NCBI GenBank assembly: GCA_039818345.1
Contig: JBCBUC010000005.1
Location: forward strand, 112,359 to 176,358
Direction: 5' to 3'
Length of the DNA: 64,000 bases
Source of the DNA: Parvularcula sp039818345
GTDB taxonomy: Bacteria; Pseudomonadota; Alphaproteobacteria; Caulobacterales; Parvularculaceae
Shown here: positions 1 to 7,723 of the stretch, piece by piece
Layout: every line of letters starts with the position of its first letter
Numbering within the stretch: the first letter of the stretch is position 1
The notes under the pieces: model-generated
Seen by the model: only the letters and a program-made list of their open reading frames with translations
Told to the model about the DNA's origin: nothing
Database searches by the model: none
Made by a program: the position numbers and the translations under genes

Positions 1-1
1 T

Positions 2-283
2 CTTGAGTCGGAAGGCTTCATTCGCGGCTATGCGCGGGTTGAGCATGAAGGCAACAAAGCCGACCTCGAAATCGAACTGAAGTATTTCGATGGCGATCCT
101 GTGATTTCGAAGATCAAGCGTGTTTCGAAACCTGGCCGCCGTGTTTATTCATCCGTCAAAGATATTGAGCCTGTACGGAACGGTCTTGGCATCTCGATCC
201 TTTCGACCCCGAAAGGTGTGATGTCCGATGCTGTTGCCCGTGAGCATAATGTCGGCGGCGAAGTTCTTTGTCAGGTGTACTGA
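2..283 (+). CDS. rpsH: 30S ribosomal protein S8 (C-terminal part; gene starts left of window)
   Basis: This is the C-terminal 93 residues of S8, the protein that binds the central domain of 16S rRNA and, in E. coli, represses the spc operon by binding its mRNA. The visible part carries the typical S8 ending: GFIRGY, then RVSKPGRRVY, then GLGISILSTPKGVMSD and GGEVLCQVY. The frame is open to the left edge, so the start lies outside the window. The next gene, for L6, begins two bases after the stop codon, as expected in a spc operon. Confidence 0.96.
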   Translation, partial: LESEGFIRGYARVEHEGNKADLEIELKYFDGDPVISKIKRVSKPGRRVYSSVKDIEPVRNGLGISILSTPKGVMSDAVAREHNVGGEVLCQVY

Positions 284-285
284 TT

Positions 286-819
286 ATGTCACGTATCGGC
301 AAAAAACCTGTTCCCGTGCCTAAAGGCGTTGAGGCCAAAATTGATGGTCAAACGGTGAAGGCAAAGGGCTCTAAAGGCGAGATGGAATTCGTTGTTAACG
401 AGCTTTGCCTTGTTGAGATGGGCGATGACGGCATCAAGGTGACCCCGGTCAACAAGACCAAGGAAGCCCGTTCGATGTGGGGCATGAGCCGCACACAGAT
501 TGCCAACATTTTCGAAGGCGTCTCCAACGGCTTCGTCAAACGCCTCGAACTCGTGGGTGTTGGTTATCGCGCCCAAATGAAAGGCAAGAGCCTCAGCCTC
601 TCGCTCGGCTACAGCCACGATATCACCTTCGACGCGCCAGAAGGCATCGAGATCAAATGCGCCAAACCCACCGAGATCGAAATCTCGGGCCGCGACAAGC
701 AGGTCGTGGGTGAGGTTGCTGCGAAGATCCGCGCCTTCCGTCCGCCTGAGCCCTACAAAGGCAAAGGCGTCAAATACGAGGGGGAGTATATCTTCCGCAA
801 AGAAGGGAAGAAGAAGTAA
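286..819 (+). CDS. rplF: 50S ribosomal protein L6
   Basis: L6 binds 23S rRNA near the sarcin-ricin loop and the factor-binding site. The 177-residue protein begins MSRIGKKPVPVPKGV and ends with the L6 signature GPEPYKGKG-like segment (here PPEPYKGKGVKYEGE) followed by a basic tail. I chose the ATG at 286 and not the in-frame TTG at 268, because 268 would overlap rpsH and add residues absent from L6. It sits between rpsH and rplR with gaps of two bases, so translation is probably coupled along the operon. Confidence 0.97.
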   Translation: MSRIGKKPVPVPKGVEAKIDGQTVKAKGSKGEMEFVVNELCLVEMGDDGIKVTPVNKTKEARSMWGMSRTQIANIFEGVSNGFVKRLELVGVGYRAQMKGKSLSLSLGYSHDITFDAPEGIEIKCAKPTEIEISGRDKQVVGEVAAKIRAFRPPEPYKGKGVKYEGEYIFRKEGKKK

Positions 820-821
820 TC

Positions 822-1184
822 ATGCCTTTGACCCGTATTGCAAAACTCAAAAAGCGCGCTGGTCGTACACGGACAACGATCGCCAAGCGTGCTGGTGGCC
901 GTCCTCGCCTCAGCGTTTATCGCTCGGGCAAGAACATTACGGCCCAGGTGATCGACGACGCCGCTGGCAAAACGCTGGCGTCGGCCTCGTCGCTTGAAAA
1001 AGACTTCCGTGAAAAGACGAAGGGTTCGAACGCCGACGCAGCGGCGGAGATTGGTAAATTGGTGGCAGAACGCGCCAAAGAAGCCGGCGTCGAGCACGTG
1101 ATTTTTGACCGCGGTGGTTATTTGTTTCATGGCCGGGTGAAAGCCCTCGCCGAAGCCGCCCGTGAGGGCGGTCTCAAGTTCTAA
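822..1184 (+). CDS. rplR: 50S ribosomal protein L18
   Basis: L18 binds 5S rRNA and helps anchor it in the central protuberance. The 120-residue protein has the usual length. It shows the family pattern RPRLSVYRSGKNITAQVIDD near residues 27-46 and ends with the typical FDRGGYLFHGRVKALAEAAREGGL segment in which the conserved FDR and YHGRVKALA-like motif are clear. ATG 822 lies two bases after the rplF stop. It is part of the spc operon. Confidence 0.97.
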   Translation: MPLTRIAKLKKRAGRTRTTIAKRAGGRPRLSVYRSGKNITAQVIDDAAGKTLASASSLEKDFREKTKGSNADAAAEIGKLVAERAKEAGVEHVIFDRGGYLFHGRVKALAEAAREGGLKF

Positions 1185-1197
1185 GGGACCCTGACTG

Positions 1198-1791
1198 ATG
1201 GCAAGAGAACCAAAACAAGGTGGTGATCGTCGCCGTAAGGGCGGCGCGCAACGCGAAGAAGAACGCGATGAGTTCCAGGATCGCTTGGTGGCGATCAACC
1301 GCGTCGCAAAGACGGTGAAGGGCGGTAAAAACTTCGGTTTTGCGGCCCTTGTCGTGGTCGGCGATCAAAAGGGCCGGGTTGGTTTCGGTAAAGGCAAGGC
1401 GCGCGAAGTGCCAGAGGCGATCCGAAAGGCAAGCCAAGAAGCCAAGCGCAACATGATCCGTGTGCCGATGCGCGATGGCCGAACCCTGCACCATGACGCG
1501 CAAGGCCGTCATGGCGCGGGTAAGGTCGTGATACGGACGGCTCCTCCGGGGACCGGCGTGATTGCCGGTGGTCCGATGCGGGCGGTCTTTGAGATGCTCG
1601 GCATTCAAGACGTGGTTGCGAAATCGATTGGCACGTCGAACCCTTACAACATGGTGCGGGCGACCGTGGACGCCCTCAAAGAGCAAGCGAACCCGCGTTC
1701 AATCGCGGCCAAGCGTGGCCTGAAGGTCTCTGACCTCATCGCCCGCCGCGCGGCTGTGCAGGCGGACGCCACCGCAGTGGATGCAGGCTGA
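1198..1791 (+). CDS. rpsE: 30S ribosomal protein S5
   Basis: S5 sits at the mRNA entry side of the 30S subunit and contributes to decoding fidelity. The 197-residue protein has a basic N-terminal tail, then the double-stranded-RNA-binding fold (DRLVAINRVAKTVKGGKNF, residues about 28-47) and the C-terminal ribosomal S5 domain with GTGVIAGGPMRAVFEMLG. The C-terminal extension after ARRAAVQAD is common in alphaproteobacteria. The stop codon overlaps the start of rpmD (TGATG), which implies translational coupling. Confidence 0.97.
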   Translation: MAREPKQGGDRRRKGGAQREEERDEFQDRLVAINRVAKTVKGGKNFGFAALVVVGDQKGRVGFGKGKAREVPEAIRKASQEAKRNMIRVPMRDGRTLHHDAQGRHGAGKVVIRTAPPGTGVIAGGPMRAVFEMLGIQDVVAKSIGTSNPYNMVRATVDALKEQANPRSIAAKRGLKVSDLIARRAAVQADATAVDAG

Positions 1792-2066
1792 TGGCTGAAG
1801 AATTGAAACGCGAACCAGGCCGCGGTCGCCGCGCGCCGAAGAACTACGGCGCGGATAAGGCAAAAGCCGAAGGCCGCGCTGTGATCACCGTGCGCCAGTA
1901 CGGCTCACCGATTCGCCGGGAGGCGAGCCAGGAGCAGACCCTCAAAGGTCTAGGCCTTGGTAAGATCGGACGCGAGCGTGAGCTCGAAGACACTCCAGCG
2001 GTCCGTGGCATGGTGCGGAAAGTCCGCCACATGGTCGAGATCGTCGGCGAACCGCGCCTGCCGTAA
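1791..2066 (+). CDS. rpmD: 50S ribosomal protein L30 with N-terminal extension
   Basis: L30 is a small peripheral protein of the large subunit. The core from about residue 31 (AVITVRQYGSPIRREASQEQ, then LGLGKIGRERELED and VRGMVRKVRHMVEIV) matches L30, which is normally about 60 residues. Here a polar, basic extension of about 30 residues rich in Arg, Lys and Ala precedes the core, giving 91 residues. ATG 1791 overlaps the rpsE stop codon, so this start is well supported by coupling. No later ATG lies before the core. Confidence 0.93.
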   Translation: MAEELKREPGRGRRAPKNYGADKAKAEGRAVITVRQYGSPIRREASQEQTLKGLGLGKIGRERELEDTPAVRGMVRKVRHMVEIVGEPRLP

Positions 2067-2085
2067 CCAAAGGCGCATGAGGCGA

Positions 2086-2112
2086 GGGGTGCTCTGACCA
2101 TCAGGGTGCCCC
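2086..2112 (+). promoter_or_regulatory. 12-bp hairpin in the rpmD-rplO gap
   Basis: Within the 67-base gap between L30 and L15 the RNA can form a stem of 12 consecutive pairs (GGGGTGCTCTGA / TCAGGGTGCCCC, including G-U pairs) closed by a CCA loop. No T-run follows, so it does not look like an intrinsic terminator. It could be a processing, stabilising or translational-control element in the spc mRNA. The pairing is seen directly; the role is inference. Confidence 0.55.
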
Positions 2113-2133
2113 GCATAGTCGAAGGATAAAGAA

Positions 2134-2646
2134 ATGAGACTAACAGATCTGGCCGACAACCCCGGCGCACGGAAACCCAAAAAACGCGTGGCGCGCGGTA
2201 TTGGTTCGGGCCGCGGCAAGACCGCTGGCCGCGGTGTGAAGGGTCAAAAATCCCGTTCAGGCGTCGCGATCAATGGCTTTGAGGGCGGTCAGATGCCGCT
2301 CCACATGCGGCTGCCCAAGCGCGGCTTTAACAAGCCGAACCGCAAAGACTTCACTGAAATCAGCCTGGCCCATATCCAAGCTGCAGCGGACGCTGGCCAT
2401 ACGTCGATTACGGAAGATGGCCTTCTTGAGGCTGGTTTCGTCGACAAGAAGCTCGATGGACTTCGCCTTCTTGGAACCGGTGAAGTCAGCGCCAAGGTCG
2501 ACGTCACTGTGACGTATGCGACCGCATCTGCACGCGAAGCGATTGAAAAAGCTGGTGGCACGGTCACCATGACCCGTCCTGAAAAGCACAAACGCCTCCG
2601 CGGAAAAGAACGCGAGGAAGCGAAAGCTGCCGCGAAGAAAAAGTGA
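2134..2646 (+). CDS. rplO: 50S ribosomal protein L15
   Basis: L15 is a late-assembly protein of the large subunit that contacts many 23S rRNA segments. The 170-residue protein begins MRLTDLADNPGARKPKKRV and contains the glycine-rich basic N-terminal segment (GIGSGRGKTAGRGVKGQKSRSG) typical of L15, then the globular domain. A Lys/Glu/Ala-rich tail ends in AAAKKK. The start ATG follows AAGGATAAAGAA. It is the last gene of the spc transcript here, because a strong terminator follows instead of secY. Confidence 0.97.
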   Translation: MRLTDLADNPGARKPKKRVARGIGSGRGKTAGRGVKGQKSRSGVAINGFEGGQMPLHMRLPKRGFNKPNRKDFTEISLAHIQAAADAGHTSITEDGLLEAGFVDKKLDGLRLLGTGEVSAKVDVTVTYATASAREAIEKAGGTVTMTRPEKHKRLRGKEREEAKAAAKKK

Positions 2647-2665
2647 TCTAGGCGACTTGAGAACG

Positions 2666-2696
2666 AAAAAAGCGCAGCCGAGGCTGCGCTTTTTTT
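2666..2696. terminator. Bidirectional intrinsic terminator after rplO
   Basis: An 8-9 bp GC-rich stem (AGCGCAGC / GCTGCGCT, loop CGAG) is flanked by an A-run on the left and a run of seven T on the right. It can therefore end transcription both of rplO on the plus strand and of the convergent PEP-CTERM-like gene on the minus strand. Its presence separates secY from the spc transcript. Confidence 0.9.
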
Positions 2697-2750
2697 ATGT
2701 TCGAACGGGGAGCGCCCCATCTCTCGAGCAGAGTAAGGGGTAAGCTCTTT

Positions 2751-3470
2751 TTATGCGGAAATCAGCTTCCGGCGTGCCACAAATGCTGCGATGGCTGAGC
2801 CAAAAAAGACAACAGCGCCAGGCACGGGCATCGTCGTGAAGTTGATGTCGCCGCCGACTGAACCGACGTCAGAAAGACGGATGGAGTATTCCGAACCCGC
2901 CACGGTGACTTTCTCGTCGCCGGTCGAGCTGAACGCGGCGTAATACCAGGCTGAGCAACCCTCGAGGCTTGGGTTGAACGCATCACCGCCAGGACCACAC
3001 TGAGGCGGGTGGCCACTGTTGGGCGTTAAGACCGCCGAGAATTCGCCCAACTCGCCAACGCCCGTGAAGCTTCCCGATGTAAACGACAGGAAAGTCATGG
3101 TGTCGGTCAGATCATTACAAACGGCTTTGGCGGCACCTGATTGGCAATAGGCGAGATCAGGTTCGAGAAGAGGGTCGGTGATCACCTCCCAGATAAACTC
3201 GAACTCGAGGGTCATGGACGCGTTCGTTTCATTGGTGACCGAACCGGTGATGGTCGAGGTCGTTCCGATCGTCTCGATGCTTGAGCCGCTGTTCAAACCC
3301 CAAAATTTCGAAATGCCAGGGCCTGAGGTGGTGAAATTGCTGAGCCAAATCCCGTGGCGTATTTCACCGTCGGTTCCAGGGGTATCAAAAATCTGGCTCG
3401 TGTACGCCGCCATCGCGGATGAACCCAAGGAGACACAAGCCGCTGCAACCAAAGACAAAACTTTTTTCAT
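2751..3470 (-). CDS. Secreted PEP-CTERM-like (PVPGA) protein
   Basis: The 239-residue product has a Sec signal peptide (MKKVLSLVAAACVSLGSSAMA, cleavage near residue 21-22). An acidic, Ser/Thr/Gly-rich body with few charged basic residues follows. The C-terminal tripartite signal starts at about 215: PVPGA, a hydrophobic helix and a final basic RRK cluster. This is the layout of PEP-CTERM/VPLPA-type sorting signals, which exosortases recognise at the inner membrane. The body contains four or more Cys (about residues 108-175) that could form disulfides; I recognise no catalytic domain. The gene is inverted between rplO and secY, an unusual place. Just upstream of its start is the palindrome GCGCTTAAGCGC (3494-3505). 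It shares the PVPGA tail with the protein at 18182. Function unknown. Confidence 0.85.
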   Translation of the reverse strand: MKKVLSLVAAACVSLGSSAMAAYTSQIFDTPGTDGEIRHGIWLSNFTTSGPGISKFWGLNSGSSIETIGTTSTITGSVTNETNASMTLEFEFIWEVITDPLLEPDLAYCQSGAAKAVCNDLTDTMTFLSFTSGSFTGVGELGEFSAVLTPNSGHPPQCGPGGDAFNPSLEGCSAWYYAAFSSTGDEKVTVAGSEYSIRLSDVGSVGGDINFTTMPVPGAVVFFGSAIAAFVARRKLISA

Positions 3471-3637
3471 AGAAACCCCGCCACAACTCTATTGCGCTTA
3501 AGCGCTCTCTGCCCAACATCTGACCTTAACATTACCGCCAAGATACAGTCTATAAACGTTAACGCGTGAGACCCAATGAGTCACCCGCCCCACGATTTTC
3601 TTCTTGATTCCGTGCCAACAGCATCTAGCACCCCCCG

Positions 3638-4987
3638 ATGACCTCAGCCGCAGAACAAATGGCTTCCAACTTCTCCTTCGGCAATTTCGCCAAGGCAGAT
3701 GAGTTAAGGAAGCGGATCTTCTTCACCCTCGGTGCTCTGATTGTGTACCGTGTGGGTACGTTCATCCCGATTCCCGGCGTCAATCCTGACGCGTTCGCGG
3801 ACCTCTTCTCGACGCAAACAGGCGGCCTTCTTGGCACCTTCAACCTGTTCTCGGGCGGCGCGACGGAGCGGATGGCGATCCTTGCCCTCAACATCATGCC
3901 CTATATTTCGGCCTCCATTATCATGCAGATGATGTCGGCGATTGTTCCCTCGCTCGAGGCGATCAAAAAAGAGGGCGAAGCAGGGCGGCGCCAGATCAAT
4001 CAATACACCCGTTATCTCACCGTGCTTCTGGCGGTGGTGCAGGGCTATTTCATTGCAGCAACGATCGCTGGTCAAACGAGCCCCAGCGGCATTCCCATCG
4101 TGCCCAACGCGGGGCCGATGTTCATTCCCACCACCGTCGTGACCCTTGTGGGCGGGGTGATGTTCCTTGTCTGGCTTGGAGAGCAAATCACCGCGCGCGG
4201 CATCGGGAACGGGATTTCGCTCATCATCTTTGCTGGGATTATTGCGGAGTTGCCGCGCGCGGCGGCTGGCCTTTTAACATCGGGCCAGACCGGTGCGCTC
4301 CCGGCTTTTGTCGTCATTATGGTGATCGTGCTTGCGATCGCGCTCATTGCTTTCGTGGTCTTTATGGAACGGTCACAGCGCCGCTTGCTGGTCCAGTATC
4401 CGCGGCGTCAGCAGGGCAATAAGATGACGCAAGGCGAGAAGAGCCATCTGCCGCTCAAGCTCAACACAGCAGGCGTGATCCCGCCGATCTTTGCAAGCTC
4501 CCTTTTGTTCTTGCCCGCCACCGCGCAAGGCGCCATCGGCCAGAATGCGCCTTTATGGCTCCAGGATCTTGTCGGCAGTCTCACGCCGGGCAATTGGCCA
4601 TACATGGCGCTCTATGCCGGCGGGATTATCTTCTTCTGTTTTCTCTACACCTCGATTGTTTTCAATCCTGAGGACACGGCCGACACGCTGAAGCAATATG
4701 GCGGCTATATTCAGGGCTATCGGCCTGGCGCGAAGACGGCTGAGTATATCGATTACGTCCTGACACGGATTACGTGTATCGGTGCGGCTTACCTAACATT
4801 TGTGTGCCTTATGCCTGAGTTCTTGCGCATGCAGTATTCGGGGATACCGGTTTATCTGGGGGGCACCTCACTGCTGATTGTGGTGACAGTCACACTGGAC
4901 ACGGTACAGCAGATTCAGGGACACCTTCTTGCGCAGCAGTATGAGTCGCTGATCAAGAAGTCGAAGTTAAGAGGAACGCGCGGATGA
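3638..4987 (+). CDS. secY: Protein translocase subunit SecY
   Basis: SecY is the channel-forming subunit of the SecYEG translocon in the inner membrane. The 449-residue protein has the usual length and ten predicted membrane segments. Clear SecY signatures are GTFIPIPGVNPDAF near residue 40, LGIMPYI-like ALNIMPYISASIIMQ near 90, and the cytosolic loop ERSQRRLLVQYPRRQ near 245. It is normally the last gene of the spc operon after rplO. Here it lies downstream of an inverted gene and must have its own promoter in the 3471-3637 gap. The last four bases overlap adk (ATGA). Confidence 0.97.
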   Translation: MTSAAEQMASNFSFGNFAKADELRKRIFFTLGALIVYRVGTFIPIPGVNPDAFADLFSTQTGGLLGTFNLFSGGATERMAILALNIMPYISASIIMQMMSAIVPSLEAIKKEGEAGRRQINQYTRYLTVLLAVVQGYFIAATIAGQTSPSGIPIVPNAGPMFIPTTVVTLVGGVMFLVWLGEQITARGIGNGISLIIFAGIIAELPRAAAGLLTSGQTGALPAFVVIMVIVLAIALIAFVVFMERSQRRLLVQYPRRQQGNKMTQGEKSHLPLKLNTAGVIPPIFASSLLFLPATAQGAIGQNAPLWLQDLVGSLTPGNWPYMALYAGGIIFFCFLYTSIVFNPEDTADTLKQYGGYIQGYRPGAKTAEYIDYVLTRITCIGAAYLTFVCLMPEFLRMQYSGIPVYLGGTSLLIVVTVTLDTVQQIQGHLLAQQYESLIKKSKLRGTRG

Positions 4988-5562
4988 TCGTCATCTTTTT
5001 GGGACCGCCTGGCGCTGGCAAGGGCACGCAGGCCAAAATGATTGCGTCAAAGCACGGTATCCCGCAGCTCTCCACGGGTGACATGCTGCGCGCTGCTGTG
5101 GCCGCCGGGACAGAGCTCGGTCTTCGGTGCAAGGCGATTATGGATGCGGGCGATCTCGTGTCCGACGAAATTGTTGCTGGGATCATTGGCGATCGTATCG
5201 ACGAGGATGATTGCAAAAACGGCTTTTTGCTCGATGGCTTCCCGCGCACCGTTCAACAGGCAAAGCTCCTTGATGAGATCCTCATCAAGAAAGATCGCCC
5301 GATCGATGTGGTGCTCGAGCTGCGGGTCAATGACAATGAATTGATCAACCGGCTCAACAGCCGAATCGCCGACACCATTGCCGCTGGCGGCGAGGTTCGC
5401 GCCGACGACAATGAAGAAACCTTCCGCAAGCGTCTTGGGGTCTATAATGAACAGACGGCCCCGTTGGTGCCGTTCTATATGACCCGCGACCTCGTCAAAC
5501 CCATCGATGGGATGCTGTCGATCGAAGAGGTGACCGCAGCAATCGAAGCGGCGCTCGCATGA
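4984..5562 (+). CDS. adk: Adenylate kinase (short form)
   Basis: Adenylate kinase interconverts ATP+AMP and 2 ADP in the cytosol. The P-loop GPPGAGKGT is at residues 7-15, the AMP-binding segment STGDMLR near 31-37 and GFLLDGFPRT near 79-88. At 192 residues it lacks the long LID insert: RIADTIAAGGEVRADDNEETFRKR runs directly from the core into the C-terminal part, and there are no zinc-binding cysteines. The start overlaps the secY stop by four bases, and the secY-adk pair is conserved in bacteria. Confidence 0.96.
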   Translation: MIVIFLGPPGAGKGTQAKMIASKHGIPQLSTGDMLRAAVAAGTELGLRCKAIMDAGDLVSDEIVAGIIGDRIDEDDCKNGFLLDGFPRTVQQAKLLDEILIKKDRPIDVVLELRVNDNELINRLNSRIADTIAAGGEVRADDNEETFRKRLGVYNEQTAPLVPFYMTRDLVKPIDGMLSIEEVTAAIEAALA

Positions 5563-5587
5563 ACCGCTTAATGACGTCGCAATGAGC

Positions 5588-5680
5588 TTGACAGCACGAT
5601 GACAGGGGTTAGACCCCTGCTTTCCGCACGACCGGAAGTCGGCACGCTTTGCCTATGGGTGGGGCGTGCCCATGTTTTTT
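5588..5680 (+). promoter_or_regulatory. Leader with attenuator-like hairpins upstream of rpsM
   Basis: The adk-rpsM gap (158 bases) holds a TTGACA box at 5588-5593, a perfect 7-bp hairpin (CAGGGGT/ACCCCTG, 5603-5619), and then two overlapping stems that cannot form together. One is GGCACGC/GCGTGCC (5641-5670); the other is ATGGG/CCCAT (5655-5673), directly followed by six T (5675-5680). This resembles a promoter plus attenuator for the alpha operon. No good -10 box could be placed, so the promoter call is weak; the pairings are seen directly. Confidence 0.4.
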
Positions 5681-5720
5681 CCGCCGCAGAGTTTCTGCGC
5701 ACCCGCAAGAGAGGATAATG

Positions 5721-6089
5721 ATGGCCCGCATCGCCGGTGTGAACATCCCTAACAACAAGCGCGTGCATATCGCGCTGACCTATATTCACGGCATTGGTCT
5801 CACCAAAGCCAAGGAAATCGTTGAGAAAACCAATCTCGACTTCACCCGTCGCGTGCAGGATCTCACCGACGCTGAGGTGCTTCGTATCCGCGAGACGATT
5901 GATGCTGATTACACTGTGGAAGGTGATCTGCGCCGGGAGAACGCGCAAAACATCAAGCGTCTGATGGACCTTGGTTGCTATCGCGGCCTGCGCCACCGTC
6001 GCGGCCTGCCTGTGCGTGGCCAGCGCACCCACACCAATGCGCGGACCCGTAAAGGTCCGGCCAAACCGATCGCCGGGAAGAAGAAGTAA
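5721..6089 (+). CDS. rpsM: 30S ribosomal protein S13
   Basis: S13 is in the head of the small subunit and contacts the P-site tRNA and the large subunit. The 122-residue protein starts MARIAGVNIPNNKRVHIALT and contains the helix-hairpin region TYIHGIGLTKAKEI and the C-terminal basic tail RGLPVRGQRTHTNARTRKGP. Two ATG codons are adjacent (5718 and 5721); I chose 5721, because it gives the family N-terminus and better spacing from the AGAGAGGA ribosome-binding site. Its stop overlaps rpsK (TAATG). Confidence 0.96.
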   Translation: MARIAGVNIPNNKRVHIALTYIHGIGLTKAKEIVEKTNLDFTRRVQDLTDAEVLRIRETIDADYTVEGDLRRENAQNIKRLMDLGCYRGLRHRRGLPVRGQRTHTNARTRKGPAKPIAGKKK

Positions 6090-6484
6090 TGGCACGCCAA
6101 CCCACCCGTCAGGCTCCGCGCCGCCGCGAACGCAAGAACATCGTTTCCGGGATCGTTCACGTGAACGCCTCCTTCAACAACACGCATGTCACCATCGCGG
6201 ATGCGCAAGGCAACACGATCAGCTGGTCCACCTCGGGCCATATGGGCTTCAAAGGCTCGCGTAAGTCGACGCCTTTCGCTGCCCAGATGGCTGCCGAAGA
6301 TGCGGCGAAGAAAGCCATGGAACATGGTCTTCGTTCTGTCGACGTGTTGGTCCGTGGTCCAGGTTCGGGCCGGGAAAGCGCGCTGCGTGCGCTTCAAGCG
6401 GCTGGTCTCACTGTGACGACGATCAAGGATGTCACGCCTATTCCTCACAATGGCGTGCGCCCACGTAAACGTCGCCGCGTCTAA
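6089..6484 (+). CDS. rpsK: 30S ribosomal protein S11
   Basis: S11 lines the platform of the 30S subunit near the mRNA exit. The 131-residue protein shows the signature region GIVHVNASFNNTHVTIADAQGN (S11 begins its core with NNT in almost all bacteria) and the C-terminal motif GLTVTTIKDVTPIPHNGVRP followed by PRKRRRV. Translation start overlaps the rpsM stop. Order rpsM-rpsK-rpoA-rplQ without rpsD is normal for alphaproteobacteria. Confidence 0.97.
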   Translation: MARQPTRQAPRRRERKNIVSGIVHVNASFNNTHVTIADAQGNTISWSTSGHMGFKGSRKSTPFAAQMAAEDAAKKAMEHGLRSVDVLVRGPGSGRESALRALQAAGLTVTTIKDVTPIPHNGVRPRKRRRV

Positions 6485-6544
6485 GACTCCCCCTATAAGG
6501 CCTTGGCGCGCCTTCCGTCGAAGCGCCTGTTGGAGAACCCCTCT

Positions 6545-7561
6545 ATGCTCGAGAAAAACTGGCAAGAGTTGATCAAGCCGCAAAAGCTTGAGGTGCAACC
6601 CGGATTTGACCCCCAGCGGAAGGCGACGATCGTCGCGCAACCGCTGGAGCGCGGTTTCGGTTTGACCCTCGGAAATTCCCTGCGCCGCATTTTGATGTCG
6701 TCGCTGCAGGGGGCGGCCATCACCTCCGTTCAAATCGACGGTGTAGTGCATGAGTTCAGCTCGATCCCAGGCGTGCGTGAAGACGTCACCATCATTATCC
6801 TGAACATCAAACAGCTTGCGCTCCGTATGCATGCTGATGGTCCCAAACGTCTCACACTGAAAAAGCAGGGTCCGGGTATCGTCACCGCTGGCGATATTCA
6901 GGAAACAGCCGACATTGAGGTTCTGGATAAGGATCACGTGATTTGTACCCTCGATGAGGGCGCTGATCTTCGCATGGAGCTGACGGTACAGACTGGCAAA
7001 GGCTATGTGCCTGCTGACCGCAACCGGCCAGAGGATGCACCGATCGGCCTTATTCCGGTCGACAGTCTCTATTCGCCGGTTCGTCGTGTGTCTTACAAGG
7101 TCGAGAACACCCGCGAGGGCCAGGTGCTCGATTATGATCGCCTGATCCTCGACATTGAAACCAACGGCGCGATCAGTCCGGACGATGCCGCTGCCTATGC
7201 TGCGCGTATCCTTCAGGACCAGCTGCAGATCTTCGTCAATTTCGACGAGCCCAAACAAGACACAGGCGCACAGCAGGAAGAAGAGCTGCTTTTCAATGCA
7301 GCGCTCCTCAAAAAGGTCGACGAGCTCGAACTTTCGGTTCGTTCGGCCAACTGCCTTAAGAACGACAACATCGTTTACATTGGCGATCTTATTCAAAAGA
7401 CCGAAGGCGAGATGCTCCGCACGCCGAACTTTGGTCGGAAGTCGCTGAATGAAATTAAAGAGGTTCTTGCCTCTCTTGGCTTGCACCTCGGTATGGATGT
7501 GCCTGACTGGCCACCGGACAATATCGAAGAATTGGCCCGCAAATTCGAGGATCAAAGCTAA
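6545..7561 (+). CDS. rpoA: DNA-directed RNA polymerase alpha subunit
   Basis: The alpha subunit dimer nucleates RNA polymerase assembly, and its C-terminal domain contacts upstream DNA and activators. The 338-residue protein starts MLEKNWQELIKPQKLEV, the usual alphaproteobacterial N-terminus. It has the dimerisation segment LERGFGLTLGNSLRRILMSS near residue 36 and the C-terminal domain with TPNFGRKSLNEIKEVL near residue 300. An in-frame TTG at 6503 would add 14 residues not found in the family, so ATG 6545 is preferred. Confidence 0.97.
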   Translation: MLEKNWQELIKPQKLEVQPGFDPQRKATIVAQPLERGFGLTLGNSLRRILMSSLQGAAITSVQIDGVVHEFSSIPGVREDVTIIILNIKQLALRMHADGPKRLTLKKQGPGIVTAGDIQETADIEVLDKDHVICTLDEGADLRMELTVQTGKGYVPADRNRPEDAPIGLIPVDSLYSPVRRVSYKVENTREGQVLDYDRLILDIETNGAISPDDAAAYAARILQDQLQIFVNFDEPKQDTGAQQEEELLFNAALLKKVDELELSVRSANCLKNDNIVYIGDLIQKTEGEMLRTPNFGRKSLNEIKEVLASLGLHLGMDVPDWPPDNIEELARKFEDQS

Positions 7562-7569
7562 GATCCGCT

Positions 7570-7706
7570 GCCCACGGCATGCCCGTGGGCTCCAACTCCT
7601 GCCGTCGAAGGATCGCTGAGATCTGGAGATAGGCACCACGGTCTCCGCTGGCGCTCCGCCGTGGTGAACGTGCCAAAGAAGTACCAAACCATCCGGTAGT
7701 GCCGGA
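7570..7706 (+). promoter_or_regulatory. Three successive hairpins in the rpoA-rplQ gap
   Basis: The 162-base gap between rpoA and rplQ holds three perfect stems in series. They are GCCCACGG/CCGTGGGC (7570-7590, loop CATGC), CACCACGG/CCGTGGTG (7634-7666) and TCCGG/CCGGA (7692-7706). None is followed by a T-run, so these are not simple terminators. The last one lies just upstream of the rplQ ribosome-binding site (GGAGAGTG). They may form a leader that controls L17 synthesis or mRNA processing; this role is inference. Confidence 0.5.
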
Positions 7707-7723
7707 GTAGTGGAGAGTGAACC

